A DNA stretch of 64,000 nt. Source: Liolophura sinensis. Its lineage: Eukaryota > Mollusca > Polyplacophora > Chitonida > Chitonidae. Within the stretch, counting starts at the first letter, position 1; the number at the start of each line of letters is the position of its first letter. Where the stretch lies: the NCBI RefSeq assembly GCF_032854445.1, contig NC_088307.1, positions 1,304,001 through 1,368,000 of the forward strand, given 5' to 3'. Below, piece after piece: positions 32,301 to 41,266 of this stretch. The notes beneath the pieces are model-generated. The model was not told where the DNA came from, made no database searches, and worked only from the letters and a program-made list of their open reading frames with translations. A program made the position numbers and the translations under genes.

Positions 32301-34461
32301 AGGGCACCCGATTAGTCGACACACAGTCTACCGTCGAGTACGTCAACACGGTATTAGGGCACGTCGACCGTATTGTGGAGTTTATCTGACGCCTCAAAAT
32401 CAACGTCGTCGGCTGATATGGGCCAGGCGCGTTCTACGCTGACAGAGGCGTGAATGGGCACGGGTAATGTTCTCCGACGAGAGCAGGTTTTGCGTGTACA
32501 AAAATGACGGTTGGGCTAGGGTATACAGGCGTGTAGGAGAACGTTTGGTGCCGAATTGCGTTCAGCAAGTTCGAGCGTTTGGAGGTGGTAGTGTGATGGT
32601 GTGGGGAGGCATCTGCGGCGATCTGAAGACGAGGCTGGTGGTGATTCATGAGAACCTCAATGCTCGCAGATACACGGCTGAAGTTTTACGAACGGTTGTA
32701 GTGCCATTCATCCACCAACAGCAAAGAGGAATTTTGTACCAGCATGATAATGCAAGACCTCATACTGCAAGATTGACGAACCACTTTCTACAGAACGCCA
32801 ACATCGATCTCTTACCATGGCCGGCATGTTCACCCGACCTCAATCCAATTGAGCACTTGTGGGATCACCTGGGCAGACAAGTCAGAAGACTGCCAGTGCC
32901 ACCTGTGACCGTTCAACAGCTGGAAGAGTGTCTCCAACAAGAATGGCAACGAATCACACCTAACGTCATTCGACGCCTGACGTCATCAATGCGGCGACGT
33001 GTTGTGGCCTGCATCAGTGCCAGTGGAGGCCACACTCGCTACTGAGCATGATTTGAATGACATTTCCAGAGGGAAAAATGCTTCATTTGAATTTTGCAAA
33101 TGTGTAAATGTTCTGTTGACACCACATCTCTTTGACTGACCATCAAACCAAACCTTTACCATTTAATGAACTGTATGTATGGACGTTTCAGGTGAAATGG
33201 AATATTCTTATGGAATTAAAAATAATTTCAAATATATTTCTTTCCGTTTTTATTTGATGTCTGATCAAACAGCTGTATACTTTCTTTTGAGCACTAGTTT
33301 AGTTGCTTTGATTGAGGGAACAGCGAGCGCGAGCTACTACAACAGTCAGTAATCCGAGTCCACAGGGCAGAGTTCCGAGTATGTCCACTTTTTACTATCA
33401 TGAAGAGCGTGAACTGTGATTACAGACTACTCTGCTTACACGCTGTCATAGCTCATTTGATTTTTGCCCTAGAATGTGAAAATCTGGTGAAAATTCAAGC
33501 CACAATTGAGAATGAATACTTACCCTAACCGTTGAGTGATTTAATACTGAGAGAAAACAATATAAAATTGATTCGTGCGTAAGTCTAATTAAAAAGAAGA
33601 AACATCACAAGTTCACAATGCCATGTAAAGTACCTCAACGCATGCAATCAAAATGCCACACCAAAAAACACATTTTTTCGTGGGGAATAAATTATATTAT
33701 TCAAATGTAACAAAAATCAACAGAATGAAAAAAGAAGACAAAATGCCAAGCAAAATTAATTTCATCCTTTTTGCGGGGGCCAGCATTGCAATGGGAGGCA
33801 CTGTTTTGCACGGTTGTTGAGTATATATTTCTATTATACTGCGCATGGTATCACTTAATTTGCAATATGGTTATTTGACGCACCGTAGGTCACGCTACAT
33901 GCATGATATACAAAAGCCTCACTGACACACTAATGTCAAGAGAAAACCAGACAATAAGAACTCATGTCATTTGTTATGGAAGTGTGTCCATGGAGATTAC
34001 AGATGTGGTAGTGGGGCGTTTTGATTAGAATCAGATTACATTTAAAATACAACTTCAAATATCGTCCCCGCCAGATGATAACTCATTCCATCCTTCTTAT
34101 CTATATTGTTTATCCACTTTTGTTAGCACAAAACCACGATTATATTGTATTGGGTTATTATATCAAACTACAACAAACAATTAATTACAAACACATTACA
34201 TTATACATTACATTACAAGAAAAAAAAAACACATTAAATTAACGAATCACACGAAAGAAAAACTGAAACTGTCCAATACTTTCTTTGAAAAAGGTACATC
34301 ATGCACCTACCTGTTTTTAACTTTTGAAACAGTTGTGATTTTTTACGAAACCATGGCAGAATTGAATGGACCTCGAAATCCTTCCGTACATCCGGAGCTT
34401 TCGAAATGACATCGACGACTTTGGAGTACATAGTTGGCGCGGAGGAACTTCTGGTCGACAT
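12672..34461 (-). CDS. CNBD2-like protein with two cyclic-nucleotide-binding domains, six visible exons
   Basis: Predicted cytosolic cNMP-binding protein, probably a relative of cyclic nucleotide-binding domain-containing protein 2. Exons on the minus strand: 34461-34311, 24406-24319, 21307-21138, 20517-20208, 18405-18316 and 13597-12672. The first four joins keep phase exactly. Domain 1 (residues about 50-175) has DDVIIKQGDLGECFYIILGG and a phosphate-binding cassette GEPFGEVALVSEDCVRTASI with Glu144 and Arg154 in the ligand-contact places. Domain 2 starts near residue 195 (WLVKQGENVENIYFII, then SGQVEVQ) and ends in the last exon (AICSEKTEVLVLEMKHYERL). There the usual cassette Arg appears as Gln (YLQSAIC), so ligand binding may be lost. 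The 18405-18316 exon ends in phase 2 and the last begins in phase 1, so a short exon is missing. The visible sequence is about 580 residues. Intron 1 is 9.9 kb and holds a Tc1 transposon. Confidence 0.8.
12700..13597 (-). other. Low-complexity tail region of the CNBD2-like protein
   Basis: Residues after the second domain are basic and Ser/Arg-rich (FKSRRRFHARPGGMRTRQNV), then Thr-rich (GGVTTVTTIAAENK). This suggests a disordered tail. No additional domain recognised. Confidence 0.45.
13601..14344. other. Intron of CNBD2-like gene; nothing certain
   Basis: A short exon with length of two modulo three is expected somewhere between 13600 and 18315 to join the flanking exons. Minus-strand donor-like sites near 13650 and 14130 were examined, but neither bounded a segment with a GxxFGE-type motif and the right phase. 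Confidence 0.4.
14345..14780. repeat. Minisatellite, about 57-bp unit, about 8 copies
   Basis: Unit: catatttcagtcatgatcaa, gctgtatcacacccttatag, agccatctgttatttt. The open frame over it repeats HISVMIKL and TLIEPSVI, again a result of the near multiple-of-three period. Confidence 0.9.
15560..16080 (-). mobile_element. Penelope-like reverse transcriptase fragment, degenerate
   Basis: Minus-strand frame from 15842 down to 15570 reads VYTGDLLVLNISHIAKVVTD, then SLNLKGTTESPDRASYLDMY. This is the same protein region as the 6.0-6.5 kb fragment. The catalytic YxDD box reads YTGD, so the first Asp is lost. Upstream, near 15880-15950, a frameshifted FLADLYFFLHDNN segment fits the ADLFLYSYE stretch. 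Inactive. Confidence 0.65.
16246..16350 (+). repeat. SINE family A, 3' fragment
   Basis: ccggtttcctccaaccataa, gccgccgtcgtataaataaa, then acaccaatcaaataaataga and an AATA tail. Confidence 0.85.
16351..17883. other. Intronic sequence, no supported gene
   Basis: Lies in an intron of the CNBD2-like gene. An open minus frame at 17860-17640 includes IFKRGHLSATLRQALI, which faintly recalls LINE reverse transcriptase, but the following residues do not support it. No splice-bounded exon was recognised. Confidence 0.4.
17884..18110 (-). repeat. SINE family A, head truncated
   Basis: Left-hand (TTTA)n tail of about ten units, then gattggtgttttacgccgta, the body, and agctggacttgaactcacag at the right, where the match stops short of the A box. 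Confidence 0.92.
18316..18405 (-). CDS. CNBD2-like gene, exon starting the second cNMP barrel
   Basis: Acceptor gtcttcag, donor gtaaga. It begins by completing a Ser codon and reads GQVEVQIDPSSHPRQYPKLF and then PEEESEFGE. It follows the previous exon ENIYFII in phase. It ends in phase 2, which does not match the next exon found. Confidence 0.8.
18477..18662 (-). repeat. SINE family A, diverged
   Basis: Tail tttatttatttttttgattg, shortened middle, cccacgaccatccgcaagtt, and a remnant head ending agggaggcctcc. Internal deletions relative to the copy at 19298. Confidence 0.82.
18663..19297. other. Intronic AT-rich sequence, nothing recognised
   Basis: No open frame or repeat I can name. It lies between two oppositely oriented SINEs. 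Confidence 0.5.
19298..19563 (+). repeat. SINE family A, full-length reference copy
   Basis: The best complete copy. The head has an A-box-like tggctcagttgattagcgcg and a B-box-like gagttcaagtcc, as in tRNA-derived SINEs with an internal RNA polymerase III promoter. The body is cgtacgtgggaagatcttgc to ttcacccaccataatgctga. The 3' domain is gccgtcgtataagtaaaata, ttcttgagtacggcgtaaaa, caccagccaaataaataaat. I associate this structure with RUDI / V-SINE elements of molluscs; the exact name needs a library search. Confidence 0.93.
19564..20207. other. Intronic sequence, nothing recognised
   Basis: Between the reference SINE and the next exon of the CNBD2-like gene. No open frame or repeat was recognised. 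Confidence 0.5.
20208..20517 (-). CDS. CNBD2-like gene, exon with phosphate-binding cassette
   Basis: Acceptor ttgcacag, donor gtaacg; 310 nt. It encodes GEPFGEVALVSEDCVRTASI, the cassette that grips the cyclic nucleotide phosphate, with the FGE glutamate and the Arg of VRTAS both kept. Then DLVVVDRALYNRSVRDVL closes domain 1 and FIKATPLFSNWAPKYRKQLA leads to domain 2. Confidence 0.88.
20570..21137. other. Short intron of CNBD2-like gene
   Basis: No repeat or exon recognised beyond the flanking splice sites. Confidence 0.6.
21138..21307 (-). CDS. CNBD2-like gene, exon encoding FYIILGG strand
   Basis: Acceptor tcattacag (minus), donor gtacat; 170 nt. It encodes FYIILGGKISIYILNKEDLD, an acidic loop (EEAPIQELEEERVMK), then QLGNFVCHL. 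Its first 28 nt are copied in the tandem array immediately upstream. Confidence 0.88.
21308..21690. repeat. Minisatellite, 61-bp unit, about 6 copies, derived from an exon border
   Basis: Unit on the + strand: gattttcccaccgagaataa, tgtagaaactggaatgaaga, ccatcgtgttaaacaattag. It continues, without a break, the border of the adjacent exon: each unit holds the first 28 nt of that exon (FYIILGGKI) and its intron flank. All but one intron copy keep the AG acceptor dinucleotide. Confidence 0.92.
21691..22365. other. Intronic sequence, nothing recognised
   Basis: AT-rich. Short open frames on both strands overlap and have no recognisable domain. Confidence 0.5.
22366..22604 (-). repeat. SINE family A with internal deletions
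   Basis: Tail at left (tttatttattcatattagat), then tttacgccgtactctatttc with ten bases lost, agcccgggggaaatccacga, and gagccatggaggcctcg at the head end. About 25 bases of the tRNA-like part are missing. Confidence 0.9.
22605..23021. promoter_or_regulatory. GC-richer stretch, possible promoter of a nested + strand gene
   Basis: 22733-22920 is clearly richer in CG dinucleotides than its surroundings and contains gccattttg near 22761. It lies just upstream of a short ATG frame at 23022. The promoter reading is inference only; no TATA box or initiator was identified. Confidence 0.2.
23022..23129 (+). CDS. Small open frame, 35 codons, unrecognised
   Basis: ATG in a good translation context (aag-atgg) starts MEDAMDSAIHASLAVFRLYV and runs to a TAG at 23127. 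The composition looks protein-like rather than random. It could be a short protein, a first coding exon whose donor I cannot see, or chance. It is nested in an intron of the CNBD2-like gene on the opposite strand. No family recognised. Confidence 0.22.
   Translation: MEDAMDSAIHASLAVFRLYVYGEEKSQNYAADSTR
23231..23327. repeat. Poly(A) followed by (TA)n microsatellite
   Basis: About 20 A residues followed by about 38 TA units. No SINE body precedes the A run, so this is a simple-sequence locus. Confidence 0.97.
23328..24318. other. Intronic sequence, nothing recognised
   Basis: AT-rich. No repeat family or exon was identified before the exon at 24319. Confidence 0.5.
24319..24406 (-). CDS. CNBD2-like gene, exon opening the first cNMP barrel
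   Basis: Acceptor ctctgcag (minus), donor gtgaga; 88 nt. It completes an Asp codon from exon 1 and encodes FLKDIIRNCRFITKQKDDVI and then IKQGDLGE, the helix and first strands of a cyclic-nucleotide-binding domain. It ends TG, completed to Cys by the next exon. Confidence 0.88.
24455..24738 (-). repeat. SINE family A, full length but diverged
   Basis: Tail tttatttatatatttataca at left, gctgttttacgtcgtactca, tatggtgggagtcacacggg, and a mutated tRNA-like head (tctaaccccgtcgaccacag) near 24736. It lies about 50 bases upstream of a CNBD2-like exon. Confidence 0.88.
25088..25725. repeat. Degenerate GACA/GACC simple-sequence tract
   Basis: Irregular mix of accgaccgacttacagacag, acaaacagacagacaca and similar. 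Blocks ending cgacttacagac recur every 60 to 120 bases, suggesting a longer unit built from the tetranucleotides. The minus-strand open frames (VCLSVCRSVGRS type) are artefacts of this composition. Confidence 0.9.
25961..26691. mobile_element. Long imperfect inverted repeat, fold-back / MITE-like
   Basis: The left arm 25961-26235 pairs with the right arm 26430-26691 in reverse complement. Examples: ccataagcttaccttgaaca with tgttcaaggtaagcttatgg, and gcatactcctcaca with tgtgaggagtatgc. The spacer is about 194 bases. Arms contain several small indels. No transposase is encoded, so it would be non-autonomous if mobile. Target duplications were not identified. Confidence 0.75.
26736..27607. other. 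Intronic sequence, nothing recognised
   Basis: An 89-codon + strand frame (26891-27157) has no motif I know. No other structure seen. Confidence 0.45.
27608..27676 (+). repeat. SINE family B, 3' end only
   Basis: cataggtctatgactgaaaa, attgttaagtacgacattga, accctaagctctgactcact, ending in ACTC repeats. The same end as the copy at 51060. Confidence 0.8.
27677..28105. repeat. Minisatellite, 40-bp unit, about 10.7 copies
   Basis: Unit ctgtgttgtcatcacattta, ccatacgataacactaaatg. Variation is limited to tgtgtt/tgggtt and catacg/cattcg/catgcg, with a two-unit alternation in places. It begins directly at the ACTC tail of the SINE B fragment. Confidence 0.96.
28106..30610. other. Intronic sequence, no supported gene
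   Basis: The largest frame, 29334-29741 (+), has 135 codons but unusual composition and no recognised domain. Nothing else stands out. Confidence 0.45.
30611..30750 (+). repeat. SINE family A, 3' half
   Basis: gcgtggtaaggtctgcaagc, gggtttcctcccaccataat, gctgccgtcgtgtaagcgaa, ttcttgagtacggcgtaaaa, caccaatcaaatta. Confidence 0.9.
30868..31075. repeat. Minisatellite, about 46-bp unit, about 4.5 copies
   Basis: Unit ttggtgagttcatttacact, cgccggctcctgcatgagta, gcgacc. Confidence 0.92.
31760..33298 (+). mobile_element. Tc1-type (IS630-Tc1-mariner) DNA transposon
   Basis: Perfect 24-bp terminal inverted repeats start actagtgctcaaaagaaag at 31760 and end cttttgagcactagt at 33298. Inner flanks also share an A-rich subterminal motif. 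The left flank is TA; the right dinucleotide is TT if the element is taken as 31761-33297, so the TA target duplication has a one-base change. It encodes one transposase, and sits inside intron 1 of the CNBD2-like gene in opposite orientation. Confidence 0.93.
32035..33045 (+). pseudogene. Tc1-type transposase with one in-frame stop
   Basis: Cut-and-paste DDE transposase of 336 codon positions, the normal length for Tc1 proteins. N-terminal helix-turn-helix: SQVERERAVGMAQQGATNAA then IARTFGCTRATIVRLMQRLR. GRPR linker motif at SGRPRV. The catalytic triad is complete: Asp in FSDESRF (codon 148), Asp in QHDNARPH (238), Glu in NPIEHLWD (273), with 34 residues between the last two, hence DD34E. 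The only visible lesion is TGA at 32440-32442 (codon 136); frame is kept on both sides. Such a CGA-to-TGA change is a single transition. Inactive as written unless the stop is read through or is a sequencing error. Confidence 0.93.
33300..34310. other. Intron 1 of CNBD2-like gene, nothing recognised
   Basis: AT-rich, with a tract of ttacaaacacattacattat type simple sequence at 34180-34240. No exon recognised. Confidence 0.5.
34311..34461 (-). CDS. CNBD2-like gene, first coding exon
   Basis: The ATG at 34461 has a purine at -3 (gag-atg). It encodes MSTRSSSAPTMYSKVVDVIS, KAPDVRKDFEVHSILPWFRK, KSQLFQKLKT, then one base of a split codon before donor gtaggt. Joining to 24406 gives QKLKTDFLKDIIRNC in frame. 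The Arg/Lys-rich helix before the barrel is usual for this family. Confidence 0.82.
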
Positions 34462-35661
34462 CTCGAGAGGCTACAGGAAACGAGGATCTGCAGTCGGCCT
34501 AAGTTTTTGTCAGCTCAATTCGTGCCAGGTGGTCCATGATTAGCGGTAAGAAGTAGCCCGAACACACGGTGTAGTTATAAGAGGTACCGTGTTGACACGA
34601 GGACTAGAATACCGCAATCTCTTTCACTCGCTGAGCTCGCCGTGATAAGTTACGCACGGGTAATATGGTAGTCTCGGAACTTTAATAGAATTGTAGCCAT
34701 CTCATTTATATAGACATATAAGCACATGACGCACACGTCAGAGACCGTATTAGGAGACCTCCCTTATAAAAAAGCTAGATCCGACTAGTTCAACTCGTTC
34801 ATCAGGCGTCGTCACGATCTCAGTTGACACAAAACACCAAATCTCTGACATAGGTACAAGTGTTACATGCGACTGGGGCCAAACTGAGTCAATATAACCA
34901 ATCGATGACGAGCAGAGTCTCGACTGCAGAGGTCCATACCAGATCCGGTGGAGAATTTATCACCCATAGTTTACTGCCGATAATAAAACCCGCGTTCACA
35001 ATCGGTCTAGATCTGGCACGGACACTTACATTTTAGACGCACGAACTGGAGATATGTTTGGAAAACACTGTGTTGAAGGACAAACAAATCCTTACTCTCC
35101 ATATGCATACCACTCACTTGTACCTCTCAAGTAGATCCAACTTCGCATAAAAGCTCTACCTAAACTTAGACCGCTTTCGTCCCCTTTTACACATCTGCCG
35201 AAATTCCGAAATGGCGGGCCGCCACCCACGTTTAATACTATCGGTACACAATACACAGCTCGCTGATGTTTGTGTTCTGGAGAAGCGTTAAGACTGAAAA
35301 CAAGTCGGGTTGTCAACTCTCCCGATCACTTAGGCTGAGCAAATACTTCACTGGCCCCTGATCACAATTGATTGGAGAAGGCTACTTGCACGAATCCCAA
35401 GACACTTGGTCATTGTCTGTCAAATATAGCAGGTTATTTCGCGTTCAGCTAACCGACCGGTAAACTTAAAAAGGCCTAATAAATTTAAATATTTAAAAAA
35501 AGGGGATAAGCGGACTCAGAATCTGATTTAATTCTTTGTTGGAATTCTTTGTTCAATTCTCCAATGTTTAACGCCATATCCTAGACATTTCCACGTACTC
35601 TGTATGTACAGTGTAGTTTTATGAATGAACGAAATCGGACTGCCAGTGGCAACAAATAATG
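34462..35661. other. 5' flank of CNBD2-like gene
   Basis: Probably holds its promoter and untranslated leader. I see no convincing TATA box or CpG island. Short frames here look spurious. Confidence 0.35.
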
Positions 35662-35975
35662 GCCACACAAGCATCGTCATCAGCTAATGACTTGTAAGGA
35701 CACACAAGGATCGTCATCAGCTAATGACTTGTAAGGCCACACAAGGATCGTCATCACCTAATGACTTGTAAGGACACACAAGGATCGTCATCAGCTAATG
35801 ACTTGTAAGGCCACACAAGGATCGTCATCACCTAATGACTTGTAAGGCCACACAAGGATCGTCATCAGCTAATGACTTGTAAGGCCACACAAGGACCGTC
35901 ATCAGCTAATGACTTGTAAGGCCACACAAGGATCGTCATCAGCTAATGACTTGTAAGGCCACACAAGGATCAAAT
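35662..35975. repeat. Minisatellite, 37-bp unit, 8 copies plus a diverged ninth
   Basis: Unit cacacaaggatcgtcatcag, ctaatgacttgtaaggc. Variants are limited to agg-ac/agg-cc and cagct/cacct. A decayed copy follows to about 36015. Confidence 0.95.
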
Positions 35976-36015
35976 CTGACAGTCCACAGCTAATGGACTC
36001 TAAGGCCACTCAAGC

Positions 36016-39000
36016 AGTGCTCAAGATTAAGATTTAACCCGCATCTCGTGCCTCCTAGGTACTGAAAAACAATCGCGAACGACCCACTCTGTTGTGAAAA
36101 TCTGAAGATGCAACTCTGGACATTTATGTACCAATCGGGACACCAATGCTACAAAAGACAAATTTGGCCGTTATCGCGCAATAAAGTAAACAGTCGTTTG
36201 TATCACAGTTGTAAAAACAGTTATTATATGTGATGAATATAAGCATGGAGTCTCTATATTTCCTTAGTCTATTTGAGTTCCCTGACTGGTTATAAAAAAC
36301 TCAAAAATGACCAACATTTTATATGCAATACATTAGCCCCGGCCCCAGTATTTCTTTATAACCACAGAACAAAGCCAAGTAAACGTTTTGATCAGAGGAT
36401 GCCAACCCTCTATCATTTCATTCGAGATAAGAGGTATAGCATGAAATAAGTCAGTTCTCAGTTTATTTTGTTCACTTTGTTATGTAAAAATTTCCACTGC
36501 ACGCTTAACAGTCGCTTAACATTCATCGTAATAAAACAAAAATCCATCTCACGTTTTTAAACATGACCTCATGTAGACATCACAAGACTTGAAACGATCT
36601 GGAAATATTAGAGACTAAACATCTGCTTTAGGTAGTGCTGGGGGCAATCCTTGCTAAGTGCAGATGTGGAGACGTTGGAATGGCAAACACATTTGCACCC
36701 GGTAGTACAGTCTTACTTCAACCTGATTCACACAGACCTATGAGCGTAAAGAGTAAAAGCACGATACAACACCGCCTGGTGAAGCAGTCCCAAATAAATC
36801 AATCATTCCGAAATGTTACAATGATTGTAGTGACATTTTGTGCGACATTTTGTGGTATGTCGCAGCTACTGTGAATTTGTGCGGCATTTAGTGGTAAACT
36901 GTGGATATGATTGACCAGGTCTTTGCGTTCTATTAAGAGTGTGTACATTTGCACTTTTCGCATTTTTGTACAGAATTGCTCATTTCTAACGCACCCTTTG
37001 ATAAACAATTTCTGTTCGTGTTTGTATAGCTATTTAAGAAATTCTGTTTACTATTTTGATCATTCCAGAAAATTCGTCTTTTAAGTTTATTTGCGTATAT
37101 TGTTAGAAATGGGGTCCTTGAGAAAGAAGCAATATAAAGAGTGCTTTTGAAGTAAATAACAATAAAAGTTTCATTCTCCAATAGTTTTTAAATGTTCTTT
37201 CTTACTTCTCCTGAAGCATCTACACTAATTACTTTGTTACATTCTAATTCTAACAGTACTACGTAGTTAAAAATTTTAGCAGGCGGACAAGGTGGACAAT
37301 AACTTCCTCGGATGACTCTTTGTTCGCTTACGCTCTAATTTTGTCTGAACATTAATTTTGTCATAGACGTGTAGTGGTGTCCTAGCAGCAAACCGGCCAC
37401 AGTGCTGACATATTCAAAGTGCTTTCTCACGAAAACGCCATGACTAAGTTTGACAGCAGTTATCGCCCTTTCCTAGGCGGCTTGAATATTCCGTAATCAT
37501 CTGGAACTAAGCGGGCGTGAGATTGAATGTAAGATGAATGTAGCCACACACGGTCTCTCGCGGCGCACACTCCGATATTCCCGCAAGGAGATTTCCACTC
37601 TAGAAGTTAACCTGTCGTTTATCACTGTATGTACCGTCGCCCTGAGGGACGGGAGGCATATTCTCTTTTAGAAACGTCAGGCATGTTTACTCTCTCCTCG
37701 TGTAATTCATAAATATGACATTTCACAGCTGTCGACGCAGGTAATATTAACTGTGAGAGCATTGTGATGCCGTGGAATGTTCCCATCTGCATTGCCGATC
37801 CATCGATCAACGATCAAGGACATTCTGTCGGGTTTGTTTGCATTTTGTAGAACATTATATTTGACGACGTCAATATCTACCAGTTTATGGATCAAATGTT
37901 AGCTGAAGAATATATATGTTGGAATTCAGTAAGGTTTTCACATCAAGAAGTGCCAAAAACGAGAAGTATTTCATTCACTAGTTTTAGTGATCACAGTTTT
38001 ATAGGCGTAAAACGTATACGCTTTTGTCCAACCATGTTTCATTTAAACTTATCGTTGAGTTTGCTGATGTGGGAACAATTTTCTTTCAGTCACATGCTTA
38101 TGAATATATGTATGCTGTGCGTTTGGCTTCACCCTCATCAATTCCTCAGTCATATGACAACGAGGGGTCATTTACATGTAGGTGTGTGTATATCTGTCGT
38201 GTCTTCTTGTGGCAAGGTGCGTCCATGTCGCTGAAGTGCTGCCGTCCCTGAAGTATCATCCCCAAGACACCAGACATGACACTCACCCAGTCACATTATA
38301 CTGACACCAGGTGAACCAGCCCTTTTTCCAGACACCATACCCGGTAGTCTTTTTAAAGTATTTGATATGACCCGACCGCGGTTTAATCCCAAACCTCCCG
38401 ACTCAGAGATGGACGCTCCAACCAAGGGGCCACTGAAGTCCGCGACCTAAACACACTAGCACTACTGTTCGCTGGTCGATCATATCAGAGACTCCATGTA
38501 TCAAGTTCAAACTGTTTCCGAGACATTTTAAATTTTGCAGCTGGACTACCAGATTGAATTCGGCGACATAATATCCTTATCTTATTAACCAGACAGTCAA
38601 GTTTGTGCATTTTGCTTTTAAGAAAAAGAATAAAAAAGCTTTTGTCTTTGGTCGCATTTTTGGAGAAAAGGAATAATATTAATGTGGCCATGGTGACTTC
38701 TACCTCTTCTAAATCTGACGTCGACAGACGGTTCTGGCGGAGACAGAGTCGCGCACGTGGTTATTGAACAAGATAAGTTTAAACCTTAAAAAATTGTGAC
38801 ATCTTGATAACGTTTAATCTTATCTCAGAAACGAAGACAAATACATAGTTTGCGATATTAATTGATAAGGGTTGGTATCAGCATGTGATCGTACCGGACT
38901 CGACATTCAACACTTGGAACATCATAACTCGTGTATAGTCCAGTAAAACTTTGATTAAAGTTCACGTCGGAAATAACAAACATAGATCCAATCTTACAGT

Positions 39001-39090
39001 GTATGTGGAACATGCACAGTGGATAGGGACATCCCCGCCAACTACCCCCCCCCCCCCCCCCGTTCCAAACACATACACAATAGGCCGTTG
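36016..39090. other. Intergenic sequence, no supported gene
   Basis: Contains several open frames under 120 codons without recognisable domains (for example 37887-38234 +) and a run of about 18 C at 39045-39061. Confidence 0.5.
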
Positions 39091-39094
39091 ACCA

Positions 39095-39200
39095 ATGATT
39101 TATTTACTTATTTATTTATCCAGTATCCTCCCAACATAAAACTGACCGTTAACAAATCAGTGAAACACTCTTGTGTATGACGTCAAACAAAACAAACGAT
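39095..39200 (+). repeat. Possible decayed SINE A tail
   Basis: tttatttacttatttattta precedes a weak match to the 3' domain (cctcccaacataaaactgac, then tcagtgaaacactcttg and atgacgtcaaac). The orientation of the T-rich tract does not fit, so this is tentative. Confidence 0.3.
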
Positions 39201-40735
39201 TAGTCATTCTTTTCACAGTATTAAAGCTACTGCCATTAAAACAGAACATGGAATAATTATTTTGTCCGTAATAGTCCACTTACATGTGTTCTGTGGCCCC
39301 TCAGTTCAACCACAACGAAACGAGGAGGGGTTTGGGGGGGGGGGAGTTTGAGTCTGTTCTCTTGTATAATGTAAACCCAAATGTTATATAGACGGATGTC
39401 GCTCAGCTGAAGTTAATTTGTAATCCAGTCGCATGCCACTTTGTCGTTCCATTTTCCCTTCTTTGGCTGTGAATGTAGGAGTACATGCACAGTCGCCTGT
39501 ATCGATGTGATTACACCTTCATGTAAACGGCTTTATTATCCCTCGAGTTTCATCGTTAAAACCGCAGTGGAAATCGGCGAAAAAAAATCATTGAGTATGG
39601 TGTTAAAGGAAGAACAGTAAATAAATAACTAATCCCGTCACAACAAGGGAAGATAAACCTTCAGACTGAGGATACAACCAAAAAATGGGTTGACGGAGTT
39701 ACATGCCCTTGTTCCCCACACACCCGCGTATATAATTTGCACATAGATGGTTGGAGACACTTTCGTTAGTTGATAGCGGTTGTTCATCGTGCTAAGTCAA
39801 AAGTATCTTCAGCAGAGACGTATTCACGGAGTTTCAAAATAAAAAATATAAATATATGCTTAAGAATTTCGCAGAAATACCCAAAACACAAATTTACAGA
39901 ATATCAACGGGAAAAGCTTCAAACAAATGAAAGATCAAGAAAAACTAATCCATCAAGACAGACAGCTGCAATTATTGTTTTCCTGTGTAATTGAAATATA
40001 TTAAATGTAGGACTGTCACCAATGTTGTGTAATGCAAATAACGTTTATTTCGGTGAAACCCACCAATCAAATCGGACCATTGGAAAATGATACTCCCGTG
40101 GCCCAATCAGTAGTCTGCATACATCTCCTTTTACATTCAACGTTCATGGTTTTGTGTCTTTTAAGTGAGGAAGATACTGACATTATCCCAGCTAATGTGA
40201 ATCAATTCATCTCGCCAGGTACCTGACGGACCTCATGGGACTATAAATGCAGAGGTGAGAAAAGCCACCTAGCTCATTGATCAAGGACAAAACAGACGAC
40301 CGACACCAAGCAGCTGGCACCGCTCTTAACACGATCGGAGAGTAACAGTTTTACGCTGTTTAGCTAACAATGCAAGTGCGTCGTATAAAGCTGAGTGCAT
40401 GTCTGAAGCTGAGTGCATGTTTGAAGCTGAGTGCATGTCTGAAGCTCATTCGTGGTCGTCGTGGGTTTACAGTTTAACATTAGAAAAAGTGTTCGAAATG
40501 CATTTTTTTTTCTTTACAATAAAATAGACCTCCAACACATGATTGTGTAGAGCTTATGGTGTTATGTGCCATTGACTAAAGGCAATTTGAGAGAGAGTAT
40601 GGCTGATTTTACAGAAAGCTGAATATAGCCGACGAGTTGAAAGAAACAGTCTATCCATAATGTTTACAGCCATTGCATGAGTAAAAACTCTTGAATAAAC
40701 AACAATCAAATAAATAAATAATTCAATTTAACTGC
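39201..40735. other. Intergenic sequence, nothing recognised
   Basis: Includes a short G-run (39337-39344) and three copies of gaagctgagtgcatgtct at about 40389-40445. No gene seen. Confidence 0.5.
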
Positions 40736-40736
40736 T

Positions 40737-41140
40737 CAAGTTAAATGACAGTGAACAGAAACAAGAGACACCGGTTAGGATCCCCATGGAATATTGATTA
40801 AACACAGTACGTGATATATATAAGTGTCTTTGGCCAGACGTCGTATTTGATGACAAAAACCCTTGAAACTTCCAAGTCATCTTATCATCGAGCAACGAAT
40901 ATTTTTCTACACAGCTTGTGACAGATGTTAAATGACAGTGGATAGAAACAAGAGACACTAGTTAGGATCCCCAAGGAATACACAATACGTGATTTATTAC
41001 AAGTATCTTCGGTCAGACGTCATATGTTACATATACACAATTCTAAAAGACTTGAGACTAAAGGTGACAACCGAATTGAAACTTCCACGTCATCGTATCA
41101 TCGAACAACGTATATTTTTCTGTACAGCTTGTGACAGATG
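40737..41140. repeat. Direct tandem duplication, about 190-210-bp unit, 2 copies
   Basis: ttaaatgacagtgaacagaa in copy 1 matches ttaaatgacagtggatagaa in copy 2. Both continue through gttaggatcccca, gtacgtgat, cagacgtc, gaaacttcca-gtcat and end cagcttgtgacagatgtt. Divergence is substantial and copy 2 has an insertion of about 30 bases. Confidence 0.88.
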
Positions 41141-41194
41141 TTTAATACTACTTTCGTGTATGCCATGTATGACAGCCTCCAGTCGCCAACACTG

Positions 41195-41266
41195 TTATGA
41201 GATAATGTACATCGTTATGAGATAATGTACACTGTTATGAGATAATGTACACTTTTATGAGATAAA
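41195..41266. repeat. Short array, about 20-bp unit, about 3.5 copies
   Basis: Unit gttatgagataatgtacact. Confidence 0.9.

Noticed and set aside
35662-35975. CRISPR-like array of 37-bp units
   Set aside because: The whole unit is repeated without unique spacers; a plain minisatellite.
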